Positions 57,495 through 64,000 of a stretch of DNA of 64,000 bases are shown piece after piece. Location: NCBI GenBank assembly GCA_018660265.1, contig JABJKS010000058.1:1-64000 (forward strand), in the 5' to 3' direction. This DNA comes from Rhodospirillaceae bacterium (lineage in GTDB: Bacteria; Pseudomonadota; Alphaproteobacteria; GCA-2731375). Each line of letters starts with the position of its first letter. The stretch's first letter is position 1. Below the pieces are notes generated by a model, which made no database searches, was not told the origin of the DNA, and worked only from the letters and a program-made list of their open reading frames with translations. The translations under genes and the position numbers were made by a program.

Positions 57495-58361
57495 ATGTTC
57501 ACATTCGCGCAAATATCCGATTTCCATATCTCCGCACCGGACGGTACCGCTAATAGCATGTATCGGACCAGACGGCATTTAGAGGTCGCGGTTGAACACT
57601 TGAACAATCTCGTGCCACGGCCCGAATTCGTCCTTTGTACAGGTGACTTGGTGGATGGCGGCGGGGCGGATCAATATGCGGTTCTGGCCGGGGTTCTGAA
57701 GCAACTACAGATGCCGTTCTATCTGATCCCCGGTAATCATGATGACCGGGACGGTATACGCCGGCATTTTCCGGAGCATGGCTATCTGATGGAAATGGCC
57801 GGTTCGGACGGTTTCATACAATACACCTTGGAAGATTGGGGGCCGCGTTTCATTGCCCTTGATACCTTGGTGCCCGGTCAAACCGGCGGCCGGCTGTGCC
57901 AGACACGATTGGGTTGGTTGGATGACCGCCTTGGGGACCAGCCCGACCGGCCGACGATCATCTTTATGCACCATCCTCCCTTTCGCACCGGCCTGGCGCG
58001 GATGGATTTGAAAGGCCTGGAAGACGGCGCCGCCTTGGCTGAAATTCTACGGCGTCATGATAATATAGAGGCGGTTTTGGCGGGCCATTTGCACCGCTAT
58101 ATCACCCACCGATTTGCCGGAACCATCGCAGTCACCGCACCCGCCACGGCGCATCAGATCGCCTTGGATCTGGATGATCCGGACAGCCTGCGGGTGATTA
58201 TGGAGCCTCCCGGTGGTCTATTGCACGTCTGGTTTGGCGGCGATGACGGCCTGGTCAGTCATCAGATTTATACCGGTGGCGGTTATGGTGATCATCTGAT
58301 TTTTGCGAACGGTGCCTACCACCCAAAAGGCACGCCGCCCGGCCCAGCCATAGCGCTATGA
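57495..58361 (+). CDS. Calcineurin-like metallophosphoesterase (CpdA/GpdQ type)
   Basis: The 288-residue protein has the metal-binding blocks of class III phosphodiesterases: 'FAQISDFHIS' (D-x-H), 'FVLCTGDLVDGGGADQYAVL' (GD), 'MPFYLIPGNHDDRDGIRRHF' (GNHD), 'PTIIFMHHPPFRTGLARMDL' (H) and 'IEAVLAGHLHRYITHRFAGT' (GHxH). The family hydrolyses cyclic AMP or glycerophosphodiesters in the cytoplasm; a glycerophosphodiester phosphodiesterase of another family is encoded at 60732. The last bases overlap the convergent tenA by six bases. Confidence 0.92.
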   Translation: MFTFAQISDFHISAPDGTANSMYRTRRHLEVAVEHLNNLVPRPEFVLCTGDLVDGGGADQYAVLAGVLKQLQMPFYLIPGNHDDRDGIRRHFPEHGYLMEMAGSDGFIQYTLEDWGPRFIALDTLVPGQTGGRLCQTRLGWLDDRLGDQPDRPTIIFMHHPPFRTGLARMDLKGLEDGAALAEILRRHDNIEAVLAGHLHRYITHRFAGTIAVTAPATAHQIALDLDDPDSLRVIMEPPGGLLHVWFGGDDGLVSHQIYTGGGYGDHLIFANGAYHPKGTPPGPAIAL

Positions 58362-59039
58362 GGTCTGGTTCAAACCCATTTGCCAGAAATCAGCTTCCAG
58401 TATCGTGGCCTGGCGAAAAGTACGGGCCAGGGCGTCAAAGCGGGCCGGGGTCAGGCGTTGTTCGGCCAAACGGTCCAGCTTGGTAATCGCGGCTGTTGCC
58501 AGGTCCTGATATTCCGCACCGGCATACATCTCAATCCAGCTGGCATAGGGGTTGTTGGTCATGACAGTGTCCGGGGCAGCGGCCAATGCGGCACCGATCT
58601 CGCCATAGCCGATGACGCAGGGGGCCAGGGCCGCGTATAAATCCAGGCTGTCCCCTGCCATGCCGGTTTCGAGGACAAAGCGGGTATACGCCATGGTCGC
58701 CTTCGCCTCCCGTTGGGCCGTCATGGCAGTCTCATCCAGGCCCCAGACCTGGCAAAAGTCTATATGCAGGGCCATTTCCGTATTGAGAATATTGTCGACG
58801 GCGGCGATCGCCTCACGCATTTCACCAAGGTCGGTGGTTTTGTAGGCAGCCAGGGCATAGGCCCGGGCGAAATGGACTAGGAACAGATAATCCTGGCCCA
58901 GATAATGGCGAAAGGCCGTCTCTGCCAAGGTGCCGTTGGCCAACTGGTGGACAAAATCATGGCCCGTATAGGCCTGCCAATCGTCGATGCAAGATGCCTT
59001 CAGACGGGCAAATAATTGGTCAGTCGAAAATTCCGGCAT
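58356..59039 (-). CDS. tenA: TenA-family thiaminase II / aminopyrimidine aminohydrolase
   Basis: The protein (227 residues from ATG 59039) has the TenA fold: 'CIDDWQAYTGHDFVHQLANG', 'AFRHYLGQDYLFLVHFARAY' with the substrate-binding Tyr pair, 'LAPCVIGYGEIGAALAA' with the nucleophilic Cys, and 'NPYASWIEMYAGAEYQDLAT'. TenA hydrolyses aminopyrimidine breakdown products to salvage thiamine. The ORF-track start lies inside the upstream agmatine deiminase gene, so Met 59039 ('MPEFSTDQL') is chosen. Eight bases separate it from the deiminase stop. Confidence 0.92.
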   Translation of the reverse strand: MPEFSTDQLFARLKASCIDDWQAYTGHDFVHQLANGTLAETAFRHYLGQDYLFLVHFARAYALAAYKTTDLGEMREAIAAVDNILNTEMALHIDFCQVWGLDETAMTAQREAKATMAYTRFVLETGMAGDSLDLYAALAPCVIGYGEIGAALAAAPDTVMTNNPYASWIEMYAGAEYQDLATAAITKLDRLAEQRLTPARFDALARTFRQATILEADFWQMGLNQTS

Positions 59040-59047
59040 CTGAGTCT

Positions 59048-60067
59048 TTAAACCTTTGGCTGTTGCTGGGTCATGCAATGGATGGCACCGCCGCGCTGGG
59101 TGATCTCCGCCATATCAAGTTGCACAATTTCGCGCTGGGGAAAGGCGGCCCCGATCAGGCCGGCGGCGGTCTCGTCCATGGCATCGTCAAAGGCGGGAAT
59201 ATAGACTGCCCCCGTGCCCAGGTAGAAATCCAAATAGGATCGCGTCAACAAATGCCCGTCTTCGTGCTGTAGGGGGTTAGGCAGCGGAATTTCCACCACC
59301 TCCAACGTCCGGCCCAGGGCATCGCGCTCTTCACTTAGTTGGGCAATGTTGTCCTTCAAATTCGCTGCGTTCGGGTCGCTTTTGTCAGAGGCGACAGCAC
59401 ACATGATCCGGCCCGGGGCCACAAAACGCGCCACCTTGTTGACCTGGCCATCGGCCCTGTCGCCGACCAACCCTTCGGGCAGCCAGATGACCTTGCGGAC
59501 ACCGAAAAACATCGCCAGGCGTTCTTCGATCTGTCGTTGGTCCAGGGTGGGGTTGCGATCCGTGTTGAAGGCAACGGATTGCGTGGTGATCAGGGTGCCG
59601 GAGCCATCAACATGGATCGAGCCGCCTTCCAGTGTCATGGGTACGTGATAGCAGGGCAGGTTCATTTCCCGCAACATCCATTCGCCCAGTCTGGCATCAC
59701 TGCCATAGTCGCGAAACTTGTTGCCCCAGGCGTTAAAGTCAAAGACCGCACCAGCCAGCCCGCCTTCGCCGTTGACCAGGAAATTCGGCGCTGTATCCCG
59801 GCTCCAACTATCATCCAGCTCCGCCTCCCATATCGTAATCAGGCTGCCCAGTTGCAGGCGGGCGATGGGGATCAGGTCGCCGGGCACCAGCATATTCACC
59901 GGCTCATACTTGGCGATGGCGCGGGCCAGGGCGGCGGTGGCCAGACAGGCCTGATCCATCGCCTCGCGCCAGGCGCCAACCCTGCTGGGCCAGGCCATCC
60001 AGCAACGTTCGTGGGGGCCCCAATCGGCGGGCATATAAAATCCGTCTTCAGCCGGTGTGCTGCTCAT
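59048..60067 (-). CDS. aguA: Agmatine deiminase
   Basis: AguA converts agmatine to N-carbamoylputrescine. The 339-residue protein shows 'GFYMPADWGPHERCWMAWPS', 'ELDDSWSRDTAPNFLVNGEG' with substrate-binding acids, 'LPCYHVPMTLEGGSIHVDGS', 'NPLQHEDGHLLTRSYLDFYL' and the catalytic end 'QRGGAIHCMTQQQP', with Cys in the usual GGxIHCxTQQ position. No agmatinase or N-carbamoylputrescine amidase is adjacent. The tenA gene follows on the same strand. Confidence 0.95.
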   Translation of the reverse strand: MSSTPAEDGFYMPADWGPHERCWMAWPSRVGAWREAMDQACLATAALARAIAKYEPVNMLVPGDLIPIARLQLGSLITIWEAELDDSWSRDTAPNFLVNGEGGLAGAVFDFNAWGNKFRDYGSDARLGEWMLREMNLPCYHVPMTLEGGSIHVDGSGTLITTQSVAFNTDRNPTLDQRQIEERLAMFFGVRKVIWLPEGLVGDRADGQVNKVARFVAPGRIMCAVASDKSDPNAANLKDNIAQLSEERDALGRTLEVVEIPLPNPLQHEDGHLLTRSYLDFYLGTGAVYIPAFDDAMDETAAGLIGAAFPQREIVQLDMAEITQRGGAIHCMTQQQPKV

Positions 60068-60267
60068 AAAGCCGCCTCGCTATTTTTCTTGGCTATGCGG
60101 CACACTATACAATGCCCCCCGCCCTGTCAGTCCACGTAATTGATATCGGCCCGTGGCCTCCAATGCCACCGATTCATGGCCCAAGAATAAGTGTTCACGT
60201 TCGCCGTTGCGAGGTGCAAACTGAACCCATCTGCAAACAGATTCTTTATGAAATACAGGAGATCGCA

Positions 60268-60735
60268 ATGGCGGGAGAAGTAGAAGCACGGTTGGCGGCA
60301 TTGAACATTACCTTACCCGATGCCCCGGCCCCGGCGGCCAATTACGTCCCTTATGTGAAGACCGGCAATCAGGTTTTCGTTTCGGGCCAGGTGCCTTGGG
60401 TTGGTGGCGAGCGTAATTTTGTCGGCAAGATCGGCGAGGATTTTTCCATTGAAGAAGGTCAGGCAGCCGCCCGCGTGGTTTGTTTGAACATTATCGCCCA
60501 GGTTAAAGCGGCCTGCGACGGCGATCTGGATCGGGTTGTGCGTTGTGTGAAGCTGGGTGGTTTCGTCAATTGTCCGGGCGATTTTCACAATCACCCGCAA
60601 GTCATCAATGGTGCCTCGGACCTGATGGTCGATATCTTTGGCGATGCGGGACGGCATGCCCGCTTTGCCGTTGGGGCCCCTGCGTTACCGTTCAATGTCG
60701 CCGTGGAAATTGATGCGGTGTTTGAGGTGAAATGA
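60268..60735 (+). CDS. RidA/YjgF/YER057c family protein
   Basis: The protein (155 residues from ATG 60268, behind 'caggagatcgca') matches the longer bacterial Rid family: 'NYVPYVKTGNQVFVSGQVPW', 'EEGQAAARVVCLNIIAQVKA', 'RVVRCVKLGGFVNCPGDFHN' and 'ARFAVGAPALPFNVAVEIDA'. RidA proteins deaminate reactive enamine/imine intermediates of PLP enzymes. The ORF-track start is rejected because its N-terminal 52 residues are proline-rich noise. It overlaps the GDPD gene by four bases (ATGA). Confidence 0.9.
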   Translation: MAGEVEARLAALNITLPDAPAPAANYVPYVKTGNQVFVSGQVPWVGGERNFVGKIGEDFSIEEGQAAARVVCLNIIAQVKAACDGDLDRVVRCVKLGGFVNCPGDFHNHPQVINGASDLMVDIFGDAGRHARFAVGAPALPFNVAVEIDAVFEVK

Positions 60736-61490
60736 CGGTGTCGTTGGATTGGCTGTTCGGCAGGCCCATCGCTCATCGTGGCCTGCACGGGCAACTCAGG
60801 GCAGAGGCGGGGGAGGCGGAGATCCCGGAAAACTCCCTGGCCGCCTTCGCCGCCGCCGTGGCGGATGGCTATGGGGTGGAGTTGGATGTCCAGGCCTCCG
60901 CCGATGGCCGGGCCATGGTTTTCCATGATTGGCGCCTCTCGCGTATGACCGGGGCGGACGGCGGCATTCGTGATCACGATGCAGAAACCTTGGCCACGCT
61001 GCGCCTTGGTCAAAGCCGGCAGACGATACCCAGCCTGGCCCAGGTTCTGGACCTGATCGACGGCCGCTGCCCGATTATTGTCGAGATTAAAAGCGCGCCC
61101 GACAACTTGGGGGCGGCGGAAGAAGCAGCCTATAGCGAACTGGTCAACTATGGAGGGCCGTTTGCCGTGACCTCGTTCGAACCACGCGCCCTGACCTGGT
61201 TTCGGGAGCGGGCACCTGGCTGGCTGCGTGGTCAAAATAGCGGTGGGCCGCGGCATTCGCCACCATTCGAACCTTTATGGCGTCGCCTGGCCCTGCAATA
61301 TTTGTACGATGTGGACGATGCACAGCCCGACTTTGTAGTCTACGATAGAGCCGACCTGCCCTGTTTTGCCACGGCGCGTTTGCGGGCAGGGGGGATGCCG
61401 GTGTTAACCTATACGGTACGGGACAGGATTGAGATGCGACGCCTGGCCAGCTGTACGGATAACGTGATTTTTGAGGGGTTTCGTCCCTGA
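60732..61490 (+). CDS. Glycerophosphodiester phosphodiesterase (UgpQ-like)
   Basis: The 252-residue TIM-barrel protein has 'LFGRPIAHRGLHGQLRAEAG' with the catalytic His-Arg, 'ENSLAAFAAAVADGYGVELD' with the metal acids, 'VQASADGRAMVFHDWRLSRM' with the second His, and 'RCPIIVEIKSAPDNLGAAEE'. It hydrolyses glycerophosphodiesters to glycerol 3-phosphate in the cytoplasm. The start overlaps the rid gene (ATGA), and the next gene follows after 29 bases, so rid, GDPD and the acyltransferase form an operon. Confidence 0.93.
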   Translation: MTVSLDWLFGRPIAHRGLHGQLRAEAGEAEIPENSLAAFAAAVADGYGVELDVQASADGRAMVFHDWRLSRMTGADGGIRDHDAETLATLRLGQSRQTIPSLAQVLDLIDGRCPIIVEIKSAPDNLGAAEEAAYSELVNYGGPFAVTSFEPRALTWFRERAPGWLRGQNSGGPRHSPPFEPLWRRLALQYLYDVDDAQPDFVVYDRADLPCFATARLRAGGMPVLTYTVRDRIEMRRLASCTDNVIFEGFRP

Positions 61491-61519
61491 TCTTGTGCGG
61501 GGGCTATACAAGGATAAGT

Positions 61520-62701
61520 ATGTCGGAACAGAAAGAAGAGGGCGTGGTTGCGCGGATTGTGCAATCAATGGGGGAGATACCGGCGCACCATTGGGATGCC
61601 TGTGCAGGAACCTCCGATCCATTTCTCTCGCATGCATTTCTGTTGGCGTTAGAAGAAAGCGGCTGTGTTCATGGCCGCAACGGTTGGGGCCCGGTGCATT
61701 TGCTGCTGGATGATCCTGATGGTGGTGGGCCGTTGGGTTGCGTACCCCTGTATGTGAAAAGCCACAGCCGGGGGGAGTTCATTTTTGATTACGGCTGGGC
61801 CGATGCCTACGAGCGGGCAGGCGGGCGCTATTACCCAAAGTTACTGGCAGCAGTGCCGTTCACGCCCGCTACCGGACCGCGCCTTTTGGTCCGGGAAGGC
61901 TTGGACAAGGTCACCGTCCAGCGGCAGTTAGCGGCAGGGTTAATCAGCGCGGCAGAGCATCTGAATATCGCGACCATCAGTGTTAATTTTTTGCCGGAGG
62001 ATGAGTGGGAACTGTTGGAGGACGCTGATTACCTCAAGCGCGCCGATCAGCAATTCCATTGGTATAATCAAGGCTATAGCAGCTTTGATGATTTCCTCGA
62101 CGACCTGTCGTCGCGCAAACGCAAGACCATCCGACGGGAACGTCGCGGGGCTCTTGAAACCGGGGTCGAGATTGAATGGATCACCGGTGCTGATCTGACC
62201 GATGACCATTGGGATGCTTTCTATCAATTCTACACGGACACCGGCAGCCGCAAGTGGGGGGAGCCCTATTTGAACCGGCGGTTTTTCAGCCTGATCACGG
62301 AAAGCATGGCGGACCGGATTTTGCTGGTGATGTGCAAACGGGAAGGCCGCTATGTCGCCGGGGCCCTGAACCTGATCGGGGAGGAGGCTTTATTCGGGCG
62401 CTATTGGGGCTGTATCGAAGACCACCCGTTCCTGCATTTTGAAGTCTGTTATTACCAGGCTATCGACTATGCCATACAGCACGGCCTGGCCCGCGTTGAG
62501 GCCGGTGCCCAAGGCCCCCATAAAATCGCCCGCGGCTATCGCCCCACCGAGACCCACAGCTCCCACTATATCCGCGATCCCAGCTTTCGCGAGGCCGTGG
62601 CCAACTATCTGGAGCACGAGCGGGCCGAGGTTATCGACAACATCGAATACCTGGCCGAACGCGGCCCGTTTCGTAAAGGTGAGCGGCAGTCGTTGGACTA
62701 G
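61520..62701 (+). CDS. FemAB-like/GNAT acyltransferase (COG3146 type)
   Basis: The protein (393 residues from ATG 61520, behind 'aaggataagt') is a double-GNAT or FemAB-like protein of the COG3146 family, labelled 'peptidogalycan biosynthesis protein' in many genomes. Typical blocks are 'MGEIPAHHWDACAGTSDPFL', 'LPLYVKSHSRGEFIFDYGWA'-like region, 'YSSFDDFLDDLSSRKRKTIR' and 'KSVITRL'-free C-terminal part 'LARVEAGAQGPHKIARGYRP'. The reaction is unknown. It is the last gene of the rid-GDPD operon, and repeat copy D follows. Confidence 0.87.
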   Translation: MSEQKEEGVVARIVQSMGEIPAHHWDACAGTSDPFLSHAFLLALEESGCVHGRNGWGPVHLLLDDPDGGGPLGCVPLYVKSHSRGEFIFDYGWADAYERAGGRYYPKLLAAVPFTPATGPRLLVREGLDKVTVQRQLAAGLISAAEHLNIATISVNFLPEDEWELLEDADYLKRADQQFHWYNQGYSSFDDFLDDLSSRKRKTIRRERRGALETGVEIEWITGADLTDDHWDAFYQFYTDTGSRKWGEPYLNRRFFSLITESMADRILLVMCKREGRYVAGALNLIGEEALFGRYWGCIEDHPFLHFEVCYYQAIDYAIQHGLARVEAGAQGPHKIARGYRPTETHSSHYIRDPSFREAVANYLEHERAEVIDNIEYLAERGPFRKGERQSLD

Positions 62702-62706
62702 GCCTG

Positions 62707-62816
62707 AGAGCAATTTTCAATTAACTGGAATCGCGTGCGCGATCTAAGTGATTGGTTCAATTGCTCGATTCTTAGAGTCCCAGCGCCTTGGGCATGTTTA
62801 AAAGAAACATGCTCTA
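62707..62816 (+). repeat. Dispersed palindromic element, copy D (fullest copy)
   Basis: The copy begins 'agagcaattttcaattaact', has an imperfect palindrome whose arms 'gagcaatt' and 'aattgctc' enclose 'gcgatctaagtgattgg'-type sequence, and ends with the hairpin 'catgttt' / 'aaacatg' followed by 'ctct'. Block order equals that of copy B at 37095. It lies between two convergent genes and overlaps the last codon of the gene at 62814. Confidence 0.75.
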
Positions 62817-63260
62817 AAGACGCAATAGCTGTCCACAGCGTTGGCAATGGTGGCCGTCGGTGACGCCTTTTAAGGTCGTGGTGGCATCGCAACCGGGGCA
62901 GCGTAGATGCCTCAAGGCACCGTATAGAGGGCAGAGGAGCAGGACGCCGATGGCGGACAGATGCATCCCCGCCAGGCCCAAGACGACGGCACCAAAGACC
63001 CCGGCTATTACCCAGCGACTGCAATAGTCCCGGCGATAGGCGAATTCGGTGATCAGGGGCCAGTCGCCGCGCTGTGGCGGGGCCATATCTTTTCTGGCCC
63101 TATCTTTTCCGGATATGTCTTTTCCGGCCATGTCGGGGTTCCTCTTTGACAAAAGCGCGTTAGAGGGCGGGTTGGAACGGCGGCTGAACAAAAAGGCCAA
63201 CAGGAACGGCGCAAGGAATTGCGCGGCAAGCAACATTACCAATATGCTGTCCCTGGACAT
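62814..63260 (-). CDS. Small membrane protein with C-terminal zinc ribbon
   Basis: I do not recognise a named family. From ATG 63260 (behind 'aaggatacgct') the 148-residue protein has one N-terminal membrane helix ('ILVMLLAAQFLAPFLLAFLF'), a charged Lys/Asp-rich linker, two further hydrophobic segments ('WVIAGVFGAVVLGLAGMHLS', 'IGVLLLCPLYGALRHL') and a C-terminal C-x2-C / C-x2-C pair ('CPGCDATTTLKGVTDGHHC' then 'CGQLL'). It is convergent with the acyltransferase gene across repeat copy D. Confidence 0.65.
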   Translation of the reverse strand: MSRDSILVMLLAAQFLAPFLLAFLFSRRSNPPSNALLSKRNPDMAGKDISGKDRARKDMAPPQRGDWPLITEFAYRRDYCSRWVIAGVFGAVVLGLAGMHLSAIGVLLLCPLYGALRHLRCPGCDATTTLKGVTDGHHCQRCGQLLRL

Positions 63261-63388
63261 AGCGTATCCTTGTCCCCAAAATTCCAAGGGTACTGCAATG
63301 TACTGCAAGCAGGGCAATAATAGCGCTTTTCCGATAATTTTTAAATGGGACCTATCCAGATCTGCATTGCCATTAAAGGAGCATAAAC

Positions 63389-63808
63389 GTGGCCGAAACA
63401 GATTGCATTTTCTGCAACATAATCGCCGGGGAAATCCCCTCGTTCAAGCTGTACGAGGATGCGCGAACCTATGCCATGATGGATATCAATCCATTCAACG
63501 ACGGCCATTGCCTGGTCATCACAAAGGCCCATTCCATCAATCTTTTGGATGCCGACCCGGCCGACCTGGCCGCCGTGCTGCCCGCCGCCCAAATCATCGC
63601 CCGCGCGATTGAGACGGCGTTGGAGCCTGAAGGCATCAACATCATCCAGGCCAACGGCCCGGCAGCCGGACAAACCGTCTACCATTACCACAGCCACATC
63701 TTCCCCCGCCGCCTGAACGACGGCGCGTTGTTGAATTGGGGCCATGCGCCCGGCGATATGGGGAAGATCGAGGAGATCTATAACAAGATCATGGCCGAGC
63801 TTGGATAA
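63389..63808 (+). CDS. HIT-family nucleoside phosphohydrolase (HinT-like)
   Basis: The 139-residue protein has the HinT layout: zinc-binding lead 'CIFCNIIAGEIPSFKLYEDA', 'DINPFNDGHCLVITKAHSIN', and the histidine triad 'HYHSHIFPR' in 'QTVYHYHSHIFPRRLNDGAL'. HIT proteins hydrolyse adenosine phosphoramidates and related nucleotide conjugates in the cytoplasm. The start is GTG 63389 behind the strong site 'aaaggagcataaac'. A 520-base plus-strand ORF that overlaps it is a shadow. P-N bond hydrolysis is noteworthy in view of the possible phosphoramidate chemistry at 4378, but the distance makes a direct link speculative. Confidence 0.94.
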   Translation: MAETDCIFCNIIAGEIPSFKLYEDARTYAMMDINPFNDGHCLVITKAHSINLLDADPADLAAVLPAAQIIARAIETALEPEGINIIQANGPAAGQTVYHYHSHIFPRRLNDGALLNWGHAPGDMGKIEEIYNKIMAELG

Positions 63809-63895
63809 TTACAGTTGTCGGAGCTCAATGGCAAAACTCTGAATTAAAGGCGGCAGAATAATTCGATTTATCACTACCAATTATCGCCGGTCTGA

Positions 63896-64000
63896 TCAGG
63901 CTGCAAATCCTGCCTGCACCGATTTGATTTGCGCCAAGGCATCGTCCGACAGTGGTCCTTTGTTTACGGCTGCGGTCGCCTGCTGCAATTCTTCAAGCGT
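63896..64000 (-). CDS. C-terminal end of a probable aldo/keto reductase
   Basis: A minus-strand frame runs from the window edge to a TGA at 63896 and encodes 34 residues ending 'SVQAGFAA'. The segment 'TLEELQQATAAVNKGPLSDD' resembles the last helices of aldo/keto reductases, where 'eL..n..a...gpLs.e.l' precedes the end. Only the tail is visible, so the family call is tentative. Not in the ORF track because it is cut off. Confidence 0.5.
   Translation of the reverse strand, partial: TLEELQQATAAVNKGPLSDDALAQIKSVQAGFAA

Overview
The window reads as the chromosome of a free-living, flagellated alphaproteobacterium, most plausibly a Rhodospirillales-type organism. The grounds are the gene order gyrA-coaD-peptidylprolyl isomerase-queA-tgt, the order bamD-recN-ligA, a class II DAHP synthase, an alphaproteobacterial style of XRE regulator, and frequent GTG and TTG starts with ATGA/GTGA overlaps. 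No phage, insertion sequence, CRISPR array or rRNA is visible. Coding density is high. The few longer gaps hold promoters, gene remnants and copies of a dispersed palindromic element.

Layout. Positions 1-2046 hold the end of flgK and all of flgL. Positions 2089-16447 form a glycan-synthesis island attached to these flagellar genes. It encodes an extended SDR epimerase, three methyltransferases, a PEP-synthase/PPDK-like dikinase resembling the Campylobacter capsule glutamine kinase, a CgeB-like glycosyltransferase, a TPR-glycosyltransferase hybrid, a DegT aminotransferase, a NeuD/PglD-like acyltransferase and a convergent TPR/GT41 (O-GlcNAc-transferase-like) protein. It looks like a locus that builds a modified amino sugar and attaches it to a protein, probably flagellin. 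Positions 16545-18897 hold mnmA and a translationally coupled receiver/Hpt pair. Positions 18898-25522 hold an LLM flavoprotein with a decayed partial duplicate, a NIPSNAP protein, and a MarR-HlyD-MFS-MFS efflux operon.

Positions 25747-32343 are a housekeeping block (gyrA, coaD, ppi, queA, tgt, tRNA-Lys with promoter and terminator). Positions 32396-37664 hold a 2-hydroxyacid dehydrogenase, a cold-shock protein, a GNAT/amidotransferase pair, a second LLM flavoprotein and an XRE regulator. Positions 38048-43880 hold bamD, recN, ligA, an enoyl-CoA hydratase and a cupin. Positions 43886-49664 hold an unrecognised conserved-looking protein, an MDR reductase, an EamA transporter, nicotinate phosphoribosyltransferase and DAHP synthase. 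Positions 49770-57352 hold a VOC pseudogene, an HD-GYP protein, a universal stress protein, a third LLM flavoprotein, an Lpd-like flavoprotein and a hybrid-free sensor kinase. Positions 57495-64000 hold a metallophosphoesterase, TenA, agmatine deiminase, a RidA homologue, a GDPD, a FemAB-like acyltransferase, a zinc-ribbon membrane protein, a HIT hydrolase and the tail of a probable aldo/keto reductase.

The most interesting points are: (1) the glycan island with its glutamine-kinase-like dikinase; (2) a roughly 100-bp dispersed element with at least four copies; (3) a GyrA whose quinolone-determining Ser83 equivalent is Gln; (4) low-complexity insertions in several otherwise canonical proteins; (5) two small gene remnants. 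All assignments come from reading the sequence and recalling family motifs; no database search was possible.
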